Origin: Jiangella rhizosphaerae
GTDB lineage: Bacteria; Actinomycetota; Actinomycetes; Jiangellales; Jiangellaceae
Direction of reading: 5' to 3'
Assembly (NCBI RefSeq): GCF_003579925.1
Contig: NZ_QUAL01000190.1
Span: 35,444 to 99,443, forward strand
Length of the DNA stretch: 64,000 nucleotides
In this document: piece after piece, positions 18,034 through 26,697 of the stretch
Numbering within the stretch: the stretch's first letter is position 1
How the letters are laid out: each line of letters opens with the position of its first letter
Position numbers and translations under genes: made by a program
Notes under the pieces: model-generated
What the model was told of the DNA's origin: nothing
The model's database searches: none
What the model saw: only the letters and a program-made list of their open reading frames with translations

Positions 18034-18513
18034 ATGCTGACCTACGCGATCACGATGCGCGAGCTCACCACGCAGCCCACAGCGGTCGTGCGGACTGAGG
18101 TCACGGCCGAGGACATGCCCGGCTGGCTGACGATCGCCTATCACGCCGTCCTCGAGTACCTGCGGAACTACGGTGCCCATCCCACCGGTCCGCCGTTCGC
18201 GCTGTTCAGGTTCCTGGGTGACACCGTCGCCGTCGAGGCGGGGTTTCCCGTCTACCGGGAGATCGAGGGCGACGGATTCGTCGAGCCGTCCACATTGCCC
18301 GGCGGCCCGGCCGCCGTCACCACGCACCTGGGCCGGTATGAGGACCTCGAGGCCGCCTACCGGGCCGTGCGCGAGTGGGTCGCCGCACACGGTTACCAGT
18401 CGGCCGGCCCGCAGTGGGAGGTCTACTACACCGATCCGACCGCTGAAGCGAACCCCGAGCGGTGGCGCACCGACGTCGTGCTGCCGTGCCGCCCGGCCGG
18501 CGGCCGCGAATGA
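18034..18513 (+). CDS. GyrI-like small-molecule-binding domain protein
   Basis: 159 residues with a stand-alone effector-binding fold of the GyrI/AraC-ligand type. It has AVRTEV-like first strand, GPPFALFRF, VAVEAGFPV, GGPAAVTTHLGRYEDLEAAYRAVREWV and the closing WEVYYTDP motif with its conserved acidic residue. No DNA-binding domain is present. It may bind or sequester a small hydrophobic ligand. GAGGAGG before ATG 18034. Second in a run with its truncated copy and a DUF3048 gene. Confidence 0.8.
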   Translation: MLTYAITMRELTTQPTAVVRTEVTAEDMPGWLTIAYHAVLEYLRNYGAHPTGPPFALFRFLGDTVAVEAGFPVYREIEGDGFVEPSTLPGGPAAVTTHLGRYEDLEAAYRAVREWVAAHGYQSAGPQWEVYYTDPTAEANPERWRTDVVLPCRPAGGRE

Positions 18514-18524
18514 GGGGGTGAGTC

Positions 18525-19568
18525 ATGTCCCGCAGGACGCTGGTGGCGTCCATCGCCGCCGTCATGATCGGGGTGCTGGCGATCGTCGCCGGTCTCGTCG
18601 CCGTGCTCCGCGACGGCGGCGGCGATGCCGGTCCGGTGTCGCGTCCGCCGTCCGCCACACCGGAGGAACGACCCGCCGTCGCTCCGCTGACGGGTCTGCC
18701 GGCCGGCACGGACCTGGACCACCCGGCCGTCGCGATCAAGGTGTCCGACGTCCGCCACGCCCACCCACAGGTGGGCGTCGATCATGCGGACATCGTGTTC
18801 GCCGAGCCGATCGGTGTCTCCTACACGCGGCTGGCCGCTGTCTCCCACTCCACCATGCCCGAGCTGGTCGGACCGGTCCGCTCGGTGCGACCCGCCGACG
18901 CCCCGCTGCTGGGCCCCCTCGCCGCGGTGTTCGGCAACACCATGGGCGCCGGCTGGGTGATGGACTATGTCGACTCCGTCGCCGATCTCGACGATCTGGG
19001 CACGCTGCGCGCCGGCGACTCGGACGCCTACGTCATCGACTCCGACCGGCCGGCACCGGACCACGTGTTCGCCCGGCCGGCCGCGCTGCTGGAGCTCTCG
19101 GACCGGACCGCGCCGCCGTCGCCGTACTTCGCTTACGCGGCCGGCGGCGCGCCCAGCTCGGCCGAGGCGGGCGGCGGGCCGGGATCGGCCATCGAGATCT
19201 CCTACGGGCCGACCTGGCAGGTAGCGTGGACCTACGACGCGGCGAGCGGGACGTACCTGCGCGACGAACCGTGGGGTTCGCACGTGATGGCTGGCGGCAC
19301 CGGCATCAGCGCGGTCAACGTCCTGGTGCTCGACGTCACCGCCACCGTCGGCAAGATCGGCACCGGCAGCGGCGCTCCCGTGCCGATCCTCGACCTCGTC
19401 GACGCCTCCGGGCGGTTCCAGGCCTTCGCCGGCGGGGCGTCGGTCACCGGCACGTGGTCCAAGGGCGACGTGAACGAGCCGTTCCAGTTCCGAACCGACG
19501 CCGGCGACGAACTCCTCCTCGAGCCCGGGAACACCTGGGTCGAGCTGCCACCGGCGTTCCGGGGTTGA
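18525..19568 (+). CDS. DUF3048 (YerB-like) secreted or membrane-anchored protein
   Basis: 347 residues. A signal or anchor helix (TLVASIAAVMIGVLAIVAGLV) and a Pro-rich linker precede the DUF3048 domain, which starts LTGLPAGTDLDHPAVAIKVSD. Typical elements are ADIVFAEPIGVSYTRLAAV, GPVRSVRPADAPLLGPL and the C-terminal WVELPP. YerB-like proteins act outside the membrane; their exact role is unsettled. No lipobox Cys is visible, so it is probably anchored by the helix or released. Follows the GyrI-like gene by 11 bases. Confidence 0.85.
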   Translation: MSRRTLVASIAAVMIGVLAIVAGLVAVLRDGGGDAGPVSRPPSATPEERPAVAPLTGLPAGTDLDHPAVAIKVSDVRHAHPQVGVDHADIVFAEPIGVSYTRLAAVSHSTMPELVGPVRSVRPADAPLLGPLAAVFGNTMGAGWVMDYVDSVADLDDLGTLRAGDSDAYVIDSDRPAPDHVFARPAALLELSDRTAPPSPYFAYAAGGAPSSAEAGGGPGSAIEISYGPTWQVAWTYDAASGTYLRDEPWGSHVMAGGTGISAVNVLVLDVTATVGKIGTGSGAPVPILDLVDASGRFQAFAGGASVTGTWSKGDVNEPFQFRTDAGDELLLEPGNTWVELPPAFRG

Positions 19569-19613
19569 GTGCGCTCGGCACGCCAGCCGTGCCGGGCGGC
19601 GCCGTGCGGTGGC

Positions 19614-19809
19614 TCACGTGGCGAAGAGGCCGAGAACGTGCCCTTCCGGGTCGGTGATCATGGCGAACTCACCGATGTCGCGGATCTTCATCGGCTCGAC
19701 GACCGTCTTGCCGCCCAGCTGCTCCGCGCGCCGCAGTGTGTCGTCGAGACTGTCGACGGACACGTAGACGGTGACGTAGGGCGGAACATCCTCCGGCAGT
19801 CGGCTCCTC
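19614..19809 (-). pseudogene. 5'-truncated VOC (glyoxalase-fold) gene
   Basis: The minus strand reads LPEDVPPYVTVYVSVDS, then a helix with RRAEQLGGKTVVEPM, and ends ITDPEGHVLGLFAT-stop. That is the C-terminal half of a vicinal-oxygen-chelate protein with its metal-ligand region. There is no ATG or ribosome site, and the homology stops exactly where the universal stress gene ends (its TGA at 19810-19812). It looks like a gene cut by a deletion that joined it to the stress gene. Confidence 0.65.
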
Positions 19810-20286
19810 TCATCGCGCGAGCGCGACGTCGTCGTGCTCGCCGTTCGCTTGGTGCAGGGGTACCGGGATCACGACGACCGGGCATGCGGCGTGGCGGACG
19901 CAGTACTCGCTGGTGGACCCCATGACGGCGCTGTACATGCGCCCATGTCCGTGGCTTCCCACCACCAGGAGATCGGCCCGGTGCGCGGCCTCGACCAGCA
20001 CCGGTCCGGGCGGACCCTCGACGAGCTCCATGGCGACCGGTGTGCTGCCGCCTCCGGGGATGACCCGGGCCACGACCTCGGACTGCGCCCGGCGGGCGGA
20101 GTCCTCGTCGGCCAGCGGCAGGATCGGCGTTCCTCCGGTGTCCAGGTGGCTCGCGGTCCAGGCGGTCACGATCTCCACCGTGGCGCCGAGCCGGTGCCCG
20201 ATGCGCTCGGCCCAGGCGAGGGCGCGGTCGGAAGCGACCGACCCGTCCACGCCCACGATGATCAGAGGCTGTTCCCGCGTGTCCAT
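19810..20286 (-). CDS. single-domain universal stress protein
   Basis: 158 residues with one UspA domain. IIVGVDGSVASDRALAWA is strand 1, and VVGSHGHGRMYSAVMGSTSEY is the ATP-binding G-x2-G-x9-GS loop, followed by CPVVVIPV. ATG 20286 begins the family-typical start, and the longer open frame upstream is not used. Divergent from the SDR gene around box copy 5. Confidence 0.92.
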   Translation of the reverse strand: MDTREQPLIIVGVDGSVASDRALAWAERIGHRLGATVEIVTAWTASHLDTGGTPILPLADEDSARRAQSEVVARVIPGGGSTPVAMELVEGPPGPVLVEAAHRADLLVVGSHGHGRMYSAVMGSTSEYCVRHAACPVVVIPVPLHQANGEHDDVALAR

Positions 20287-20370
20287 GGCTCTCTCCTCTG
20301 CCGATCTCGTCCTACGAGACCAGCCTCGCGTCGCCTGCCCGAGGTCGACAGAGGCCATGGTCGGCGATGC

Positions 20371-20385
20371 AGGACCGATGGTCCT
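20371..20385. promoter_or_regulatory. DosR/DevR-like box, copy 5
   Basis: AGGACCGATGGTCCT is a perfect inverted repeat (AGGACC and GGTCCT) around GAT. It lies 85 bases upstream of the universal stress gene and 100 bases upstream of the SDR gene. Confidence 0.55.
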
Positions 20386-20485
20386 CTCGGTCGTGACCTG
20401 CGGCCCTGTCAGCGGTTCGCCGCCCGCAGGAGGCTGGTCGCGGAGCCGTTCACGGGGGACGGCTCGGACACGAGGAAGGCGTCTC

Positions 20486-21244
20486 ATGAGTGAGCGACGG
20501 TACGCGGGCAGGGTGGCGCTGGTCACCGGTGCCGGATCCGGCATCGGGCAGGCGGTGGCCGTGCAGCTGGCGTCCGAGGGCGCTGTGGTGGTCGGCTGCG
20601 ACGTGGACTCCGACGGCTTGGACCTGACGACCAAGCAGATCGAGGACGACGGACACCACGCCATCATGATCATCGCCGACATCACCGACCAGGCAGACGT
20701 CGACCGCGTCGTCGCAGCGCTGCCCGGCGGCCGCATCGACCTGCTGGCCAACGTGGCCGGCATCATGGACCACTTCGTCCCGGTCACCGAGCTCGACGAC
20801 GCGCTGTGGGACCGCGTGCTGGCGGTCAACCTCACCGGCCCGATGCGGCTGTGCCGCGCCGTCATCCCGCGCACGCGTGTCGCGGGGGCGGGCTCGATCG
20901 TCAACGTCTCCTCGATCGGCGGCCTGACCGGCGCCGTCGCCGGCTCGGCGTACGTCGCCTCGAAGCACGGGCTGATCGGATTGACGCGCTCGATCGCCAA
21001 CCTCTACGCCGACGACGGCATCCGGGCCACCGCCGTGTGCCCCGGTGGCGTCGCGACAGGGATCGGCGCGACGGCCGCCCCGACGGTGCCATGGGCCTAC
21101 CAGCGGCTCGAGCGCTCCTTCGGCCGCATCACCCGCATGGCGCAACCCGACGAGATCGCGACGCTGATCTGCTGGCTCGGCTCCGACGAGGCGGTCAACG
21201 TCAACGGAGCCGTGGTGACGTCGGACGGCGGCTGGACCTCCTGA
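20486..21244 (+). CDS. short-chain dehydrogenase/reductase
   Basis: 252 residues, classical SDR. The cofactor motif is VTGAGSGIGQAVAVQLA; NVAG, the catalytic Ser in VNVSSIGG and YVASK (Tyr and Lys) are all in place. CDVDSD after strand 2 favours NAD(H) over NADP(H). The closing VTSDGGWTS is typical. The substrate is not predictable. ATG 20486 is preceded by GAGGAAGG. It belongs to the stress island by its upstream box. Confidence 0.88.
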   Translation: MSERRYAGRVALVTGAGSGIGQAVAVQLASEGAVVVGCDVDSDGLDLTTKQIEDDGHHAIMIIADITDQADVDRVVAALPGGRIDLLANVAGIMDHFVPVTELDDALWDRVLAVNLTGPMRLCRAVIPRTRVAGAGSIVNVSSIGGLTGAVAGSAYVASKHGLIGLTRSIANLYADDGIRATAVCPGGVATGIGATAAPTVPWAYQRLERSFGRITRMAQPDEIATLICWLGSDEAVNVNGAVVTSDGGWTS

Positions 21245-21255
21245 CCTCGGACCGG

Positions 21256-23892
21256 TCACCGCAAACGGCGAAGGAACGGGTCCCACGACGGCCACGGCTC
21301 GACCCGCACGCGGGCGTCGACGACCACCATGCCATCGGGCCGGGCGATGACCGGGTTCAGGTCGATCTCGGCGATCTCAGGATGCTCGATCGCCAGCCGC
21401 GCCAGGCGGACGAGCAGCTCCTCCAGGCCGGCGAGGTCGACGGACGGGTGGCTGCGGTATCCCCGCAGGACGGCGGCGATCCGCGGCGCCCGCACCAGCT
21501 CGGCCGCGTCGACGTCCGTCAACGGCGCCAGCCGGGCGGCGCGGTCGGCGAGGACGTCGGTCGTCACGCCGCCGGAACCGAAGACCACGAGCGGTCCGAA
21601 GGTGGGTTCCTGCACGACACCGGCCAGTACCTCGACACCGTCGGCCGCCATGCGCTGCACCAGCACGCCACGGAGCCCGTCGCCGAAACGATCGGACATC
21701 TCACGAAAGGCGCTGCGGATCTCCCGATCGGTCGCGAGACCGAGCGCCACCGCACCGGCATCGGACTTGTGCACCACCCCGGCGACGTCCGCCTTCAGTG
21801 CCACCGCTCCCCCAAGGTCGGCGGCGGCCCGCGCGGCGGCGTCCTCTGTCGTGACCCGGCGCCAGTCCACCATCGGGATGCCGTAACACCCCACCAGCTC
21901 CAACGCGGCGGCCGTCTCCAGCCAGTCTCCACCGGGCCGGCCGGCCAACGCCTCGTCGACGATCCGGGCGGCGCGTGTCTGGTCGAGGCCGGTGAGAACG
22001 GGCTCCCGGCCTTCGGGACGGGTCAGCCAGCTCGCGTGGTCGGCCGCTCGGCGCAAGGCCCACGCGGCGGCCTCCGGCCCGGCGTACCAGGGCACGCCGT
22101 GTCGCATCAGCACGGTCTCGGCCTGGTCGATGGCCACCGCCGCGATGGGCTTCCCGGCGACGGGCCGGACACCGGCGGCCGGGTCGCTGACCGCCGTCGG
22201 GACCGTGACCGCGACGACGGCGTCGACCTCCTCGGCCGCGGCCACCAGATCGACGCACCGCCCGAACAGCTCGGCCGGCACGGCGGCCGTCGTGTCGACC
22301 GGCCCGGCGCAGGCGGCCCCGGCGGGGAGCAATGACCGTAGTCGTCGCTGCGTCTCGTCGGCCAGGGCCGCAACGGACAGGCCGGCGTCGGTGCAGGCGT
22401 CGGCCGCGAGCACCCCGGCGCCACCGGCGTTCGACACGACGGCGACCCGGTACCCGGCCGGCAGCGGCTGGTGACCGATGAGCGCGATGGTGTCGACCAG
22501 TTCGTTCAGTGTGGTCGTCGTGATGACGCCGGCTTGGCGGAACAGCGCCTCCCGGGTGGCCGCGGGCGTGGCGGTTGCGGCCGTGTGGGACACGGCGGCG
22601 CGCTGGCCCGCGTCGGAGCGGCCGGCCAGCACCGTCAGCAGTGGCATCGTGCGCGCGAGGCGCCGCGCCACGCGCGAGAACTTGCGCGGGTTGCCGAACG
22701 ACTCCAGGTACAGGATCCCGAACCGGGTGGCGCCGTCGGACTCCCACCAGCGCATCAGGTCGTTGCCGCTGATGTCGTACTTGTCACCGACCGAGACGAA
22801 CGACGACATGCCGAGCTCCAGCCTGTCCAGGTGTTCGAGCAGGGCGATCCCGACACCGCCGGACTGCACGACGATGCCGGCGTGGCCGGGCCGCGGCCGG
22901 CGGGCGCCGAAGGTCAGATCCAGCTTCGCCGTCGTGTCGGCGATACCGAAGCAGTTCGGCCCGACCAGCCGCATGCCGTGCCGGCGACAGGTCGCGAGCA
23001 GCTCCGCTCCGGCCGAGGCGTCGAAGCCCGAGGTCACCACGACGAGCGCGCGGACCCCTCGCGCGCCGCACTGCTCGGCCACTCCGCCCACCGCCGGCGC
23101 CGGTACGGCGACGACGGCCAGGTCCGGCGTCTGCGGCACGTCGAGCACGCTCGGGTAGCAGTCCACCCCGGCGACGGCCGTCGCCTTCGGGTTGACGGCG
23201 TACAACCGTCCCGGGAAGCCGGCCGCTCGCGCGTTGCGCAGGATCAGGTGACCGACGGAGCGCTCGTCGCGACCGGCGCCGATGACGGCCACGGTCGCCG
23301 GGCGCAGCAGCGGACGCAGGCTCTCCACGTCGGACAGCCGCTCCCGCTCGGCCACGGCGTCCAGGTACCGGTCGTCGACGTCCAACGGCACGGTGAGGGT
23401 GATCACGCCTGCCTCGGCGACGCCGGTCGCGTGCAGGCCGGCGTCGGCGAAGAGCTGCAGGATGGCCCGGTTCTGGCCGAGCACCTCGGCGCGGAACGCC
23501 GTCACGCCGTGAGCCCGGGCGCGGGAGGCGAGATGTTCGACGAGCAGGGTCCCGACGCCGCGATGGTGCAGGTCGTCCCCCACCACGATGGCGATCTCGG
23601 CAACGCCGTCGCGGTCAGGCGGCTCATGGTGGGCCACGCCGACGATGCGCCCGTCCAGGCAGGCCACCAGGGCGTGACCGGCGACCTCAGGAGCGACGCA
23701 GATGCGCTCGGCGATATCCAGGGGCATCCGGGGGTTCGTGCCGAAGAACCTCAGATAGTGACTCTCCGGCGACATGCGCCGGTGCAGGTCGACGACGCCG
23801 GCGAGGTCGGCGGCGGACGCGACCCGGATCTCCACCGTTCGACCGTCGGTGAGCAGGGCGTACGTGGAGCTGGTGTCCGCAGGTGCCGTCAT
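21256..23892 (-). CDS. GNAT acetyltransferase fused to NDP-forming acyl-CoA synthetase (Pat-like)
   Basis: 878 residues. The N-terminal GNAT domain (about 15-165) has VVGDDLHHRGVGTLLVEHL, the acetyl-CoA loop. It is followed by a CoA-binding domain (VAVIGAGRDERSVGHLILRN), a succinyl-CoA-ligase-like domain with AAVSHTAATA (phospho-His position) and an ATP-grasp domain (about 655-870, VALKADVAGVVHKSDAGAV). This is the architecture of bacterial lysine acetyltransferases that modify acyl-CoA synthetases, in the actinobacterial GNAT-first order. Expected role: sensing CoA thioesters and acetylating metabolic enzymes. ATG 23892 begins MTAPADTSSTYALL. Confidence 0.88.
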   Translation of the reverse strand: MTAPADTSSTYALLTDGRTVEIRVASAADLAGVVDLHRRMSPESHYLRFFGTNPRMPLDIAERICVAPEVAGHALVACLDGRIVGVAHHEPPDRDGVAEIAIVVGDDLHHRGVGTLLVEHLASRARAHGVTAFRAEVLGQNRAILQLFADAGLHATGVAEAGVITLTVPLDVDDRYLDAVAERERLSDVESLRPLLRPATVAVIGAGRDERSVGHLILRNARAAGFPGRLYAVNPKATAVAGVDCYPSVLDVPQTPDLAVVAVPAPAVGGVAEQCGARGVRALVVVTSGFDASAGAELLATCRRHGMRLVGPNCFGIADTTAKLDLTFGARRPRPGHAGIVVQSGGVGIALLEHLDRLELGMSSFVSVGDKYDISGNDLMRWWESDGATRFGILYLESFGNPRKFSRVARRLARTMPLLTVLAGRSDAGQRAAVSHTAATATPAATREALFRQAGVITTTTLNELVDTIALIGHQPLPAGYRVAVVSNAGGAGVLAADACTDAGLSVAALADETQRRLRSLLPAGAACAGPVDTTAAVPAELFGRCVDLVAAAEEVDAVVAVTVPTAVSDPAAGVRPVAGKPIAAVAIDQAETVLMRHGVPWYAGPEAAAWALRRAADHASWLTRPEGREPVLTGLDQTRAARIVDEALAGRPGGDWLETAAALELVGCYGIPMVDWRRVTTEDAAARAAADLGGAVALKADVAGVVHKSDAGAVALGLATDREIRSAFREMSDRFGDGLRGVLVQRMAADGVEVLAGVVQEPTFGPLVVFGSGGVTTDVLADRAARLAPLTDVDAAELVRAPRIAAVLRGYRSHPSVDLAGLEELLVRLARLAIEHPEIAEIDLNPVIARPDGMVVVDARVRVEPWPSWDPFLRRLR

Positions 23893-23948
23893 CGGGTCCT
23901 CCCGGGTCGCTGGTTGCGACGCTAGACCTGCGGCCATCGACCGTGGTC

Positions 23949-23962
23949 GGGCCGAAAGTCCC
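23949..23962. promoter_or_regulatory. DosR/DevR-like box, copy 6
   Basis: GGGCCGAAAGTCCC lies exactly between two divergent starts (23892 and 24019), 56 bases from each. Its complement, GGGACTTTCGGCCC, is the copy closest to the mycobacterial DosR consensus halves GGGAC and GTCCC. Confidence 0.62.
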
Positions 23963-24018
23963 CGGTTCACGGGCTTCGGCCTCTACGGCCGGCGTCGTCG
24001 GGGACGGACGCTGGAGGT

Positions 24019-24783
24019 ATGCGGAACCACGCGAAACCAGTGCCAGCGGTGCGGCGGTTGCTCGTCGTCTGCGCCCATCCGTACGACGCGACGTTCGCGC
24101 TCGGCGGCGTGATCGGCGCCTTCGCCGACGCCGGGACGTCGGTGCACATCCTGTGCCTGACCCACGGGCGCGGCCCCGACCCGAGCCCGCGCTGCCGGCT
24201 CGACCGGGCACGCGACCTCGGCCGTGCCGTCCGGCGGCTCGGCGCCGAGGACGTCATGCTGCTGGACCATTCCCCAGGCACGCTCGGCACCGCGAACCTG
24301 GACGAGCTGGCCGACGAGATCCAGGAGGCCGCGGCCGCCGCCGACGCGCTGCTTGTCGTGGACGCCACCGGCCGCGATGCCCACCCCGACCACGTGCGGA
24401 CCATGCGGGCGGCGTATCGCGCCGCCACCGCCACAGGCACCGTCCTCTACGCCTGGACGCTGCGCCCGGCCGAGCCGGGAGTCGGTCGCCCGGTTCTGGT
24501 GGTCGACGCCGACCGCGCCCGTCAACGCGCGGCCATCGCCTGCCACACCGGCCTTCCGGCCGACGATCCGCTGCGCAGCCGGTGGATGCGGCACCAGGAC
24601 CCGACCGAGCGGCTGGTCGTGCTCAGGGCCGAGCGGATGCTCGCGCCCGCGAACCGGCCGCCGGCCGTCGGCGAAGAGGGAGACGATCACGATGACGACA
24701 CGACCACCGATCACCCAGCTGGGGCTCGACACCGGCAAGAAGGCGCGGCTGCACCGCATCCTGTTCGAGCACGGACTGCGTAA
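24019..24783 (+). CDS. PIG-L/LmbE-like deacetylase homolog with altered catalytic motif
   Basis: 254 residues in the LmbE fold. VVCAHPYDATFALGG replaces the family AHPDD, so the Asp that acts as general base is Tyr here while the Zn-ligand His and second Asp stay. The later DAHPDHVRTM motif (Zn His) is present. Activity may be lost or changed. The last 30 residues are charged and unlike the family, and they lie inside the next gene (92-base overlap), so a frameshift or extended stop near the 3' end is possible. First gene of the aldolase/stress/SQR operon. Confidence 0.75.
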   Translation: MRNHAKPVPAVRRLLVVCAHPYDATFALGGVIGAFADAGTSVHILCLTHGRGPDPSPRCRLDRARDLGRAVRRLGAEDVMLLDHSPGTLGTANLDELADEIQEAAAAADALLVVDATGRDAHPDHVRTMRAAYRAATATGTVLYAWTLRPAEPGVGRPVLVVDADRARQRAAIACHTGLPADDPLRSRWMRHQDPTERLVVLRAERMLAPANRPPAVGEEGDDHDDDTTTDHPAGARHRQEGAAAPHPVRARTA

Positions 24784-25582
24784 CGGGACCGCGCTGTTCC
24801 TCCCCTACGACCAGGGGCTGGAGCACGGGCCGCGCGACTTCTTCGCCAACCCGGCCGCCACCGACCCCTCCTACATCATGCGGCTCGCCCGCGAGGGCGA
24901 GTTCAACGGCATCGCCATCCAGATCGGCCTGGCGGAGAAGTTCTACTGGGACTACGCCGGTGAGATCCCGCTGATCCTCAAGCTCAACGGCAAGACCGAC
25001 ATCCCGTCCGACGCCGAGGCGCTCTCCCCCGTCCACGCGACGGTGGAGGACGCGGTCCGGCTGGGCGCGGACGCGGTCGGCTACACGCTGTACGTGGGCA
25101 CGCCGGTCCAGGACCGCGACTTCGCGCAGTACCGCGTGATCCGGGCCGACGCGCAGCGGCTGGGCATGCCGCTCATCGTCTGGGCGTACCCGCGAGGCTC
25201 GGCGATCGAGGCCAAGGGCGGCAAGGACTCCTTCTACGCCGTCGACTACGCCGCGCGCGCGGCCAGCGAGCTCGGCGCGGACGTCGTCAAGGTCAACTTC
25301 CCGCATCCGGAGCAGCGCACCGGAGTCAAGCCCGAGTACGACGTCGACGTCGCCTCGCAGGCCGCGATCGACGCGGTGGTGCGGTCGGCCGGCCGGACCC
25401 TCGTCCTCGTCTCGGGCGGCACCCGCGCCGGCGACGACGCCATGCTCGACAAGGCTCGCCAGACGATGGACGCGGGCGGCACCGGCCTCATCTTCGGCCG
25501 CAACGTCTGGCAGCGGGGCCACGACGAGTCCCTGCGCTTCGTCGACCGGCTCAAGGACGTCCTCGCCAAGTACCCGAGCTGA
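24692..25582 (+). CDS. class I fructose-bisphosphate aldolase (DhnA/FbaB type)
   Basis: 296 residues of the archaeal/DhnA type. FLPYDQGLEHGPRDF forms the first strand, LKLNGKTDIP follows, the Schiff-base Lys is most likely in GADVVKVNFPHP, and the phosphate-binding end is LVSGGTRAGDD and GTGLIFGRNVWQR. It cleaves or forms fructose-1,6-bisphosphate without metal. Together with gap and ppsA in the island this supports gluconeogenic flow. ATG 24692 follows GAGGGAGA; the start lies inside the PIG-L gene. Confidence 0.9.
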   Translation: MTTRPPITQLGLDTGKKARLHRILFEHGLRNGTALFLPYDQGLEHGPRDFFANPAATDPSYIMRLAREGEFNGIAIQIGLAEKFYWDYAGEIPLILKLNGKTDIPSDAEALSPVHATVEDAVRLGADAVGYTLYVGTPVQDRDFAQYRVIRADAQRLGMPLIVWAYPRGSAIEAKGGKDSFYAVDYAARAASELGADVVKVNFPHPEQRTGVKPEYDVDVASQAAIDAVVRSAGRTLVLVSGGTRAGDDAMLDKARQTMDAGGTGLIFGRNVWQRGHDESLRFVDRLKDVLAKYPS

Positions 25583-25609
25583 TGCTCGCTCGCTCGAACG
25601 GAGCCCACC

Positions 25610-26509
25610 ATGACCAGCACCAATGCCATCGTCGTCGGCGTCGACGGCTCGCCCGACAGCAGCGTCGCCCTGGACTGGGCGATCGCCGAGGCCCGCCTGC
25701 GAGGAGCGCCGCTGTACGCCGTCTACGGACTGTGGATGCCGGTCGCGGCCGTGCCATTCGGCGGCGTGGCCGTCCTCCCACCCCCCGACGAGCTGCGCGC
25801 GTACTCCGAAGAGGTGCTCGACAAGGCACGGCAGCGGGTCAAGGACGCCGCGCCCGAGCTGGAGATGGACACCTTCCTGATCCTCCGGACGCCGACGGCG
25901 GCCATCCTCGAGATCGGAGGCGACGCCGGACTGATCGTCGTCGGCACCCGCGGCCTGAGCGGCCTCGGGGCGCTGGCGCTCGGCTCGGTCAGCGGCCGGG
26001 TCGCGGCCCACGCGAAGACCCCGGTCGTGGTCGTGCCCGGCCACCGCGTCGAGGACGACGGATCGATCGTCGTGGGCGTCGACGGATCGGCACACGGCGA
26101 CGCCGCCCTGCGGTTCGCACTGCGCGAAGCCGATCGCCGGTCCGCGGCCGTCGTCGCGGTCGGCGCGTTCAACACCCAGTCGGTCCCGATGCCGATCTTC
26201 GACGCCGACGGGATCGCCAAGGCCACCGCACTGGAGCGTCGCCACACCGAGGCCATCGTGGCCGAGGCGGTCGCCCGCGCCCGCGCGGCCACCCGCTCCG
26301 CCGCGCACGTCACCGTCCGCGCCGAAGCCGGCTATCCCGCCGACGTCATCACCGGCGCGGGCCGGAACGCCGCGCTCATCGTCGTCGGCTCCCGCGGCCG
26401 GGGCGAGCTGCGCAGCATGCTGCTCGGCTCCACCAGCCACGCCGTCCTGCACCACGCGACCCGCCCGGTCGCCGTCGTGCACGTCCAGGAGATGAGCTCT
26501 CATGGCTGA
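25610..26509 (+). CDS. tandem universal stress protein
   Basis: 299 residues with two UspA domains. IVVGVDGSPDSSVALDWA and IVVGVDGSAHGDAALRFA open them, and VGTRGLSGLGALALGS and VGSRGRGELRSMLLGST are the two ATP loops. It lies 27 bases after the aldolase and overlaps the start of the small membrane protein by eight bases, so it is in one operon with the SQR-like gene. Confidence 0.93.
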   Translation: MTSTNAIVVGVDGSPDSSVALDWAIAEARLRGAPLYAVYGLWMPVAAVPFGGVAVLPPPDELRAYSEEVLDKARQRVKDAAPELEMDTFLILRTPTAAILEIGGDAGLIVVGTRGLSGLGALALGSVSGRVAAHAKTPVVVVPGHRVEDDGSIVVGVDGSAHGDAALRFALREADRRSAAVVAVGAFNTQSVPMPIFDADGIAKATALERRHTEAIVAEAVARARAATRSAAHVTVRAEAGYPADVITGAGRNAALIVVGSRGRGELRSMLLGSTSHAVLHHATRPVAVVHVQEMSSHG

Positions 26510-26678
26510 CAGAGGGGCGGCCGCCGGCGGCGGCGCCATCTACGGCCTCGGCATCTTCGGGGGGCTGGTCTTCTTCTGGCAGCAGGCCGAGTCCTTCTGG
26601 GAGTACCTGCTCGCCATCCTGCAGGGCCTGTTCTGGCCCGCGTTCATGGTCTACGAGGCCTTCCAGGCCCTCGACTGA
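26502..26678 (+). CDS. 58-aa small membrane protein between USP and SQR-like genes
   Basis: It starts at ATG 26502 inside the end of the USP gene. After a Gly/Ala-rich MADRGAAAGGGAIY stretch come one or two hydrophobic segments, GLGIFGGLVFFWQQ and YLLAILQGLFWPAFMVYEAF, full of aromatic residues. Position and size suggest a membrane partner for the SQR-like flavoprotein 19 bases downstream, for example an anchor or quinone-pool tether; this is inference. No family recognised. Confidence 0.7.
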   Translation: MADRGAAAGGGAIYGLGIFGGLVFFWQQAESFWEYLLAILQGLFWPAFMVYEAFQALD

Positions 26679-26697
26679 ACAAGCGAGGCGATCCACC

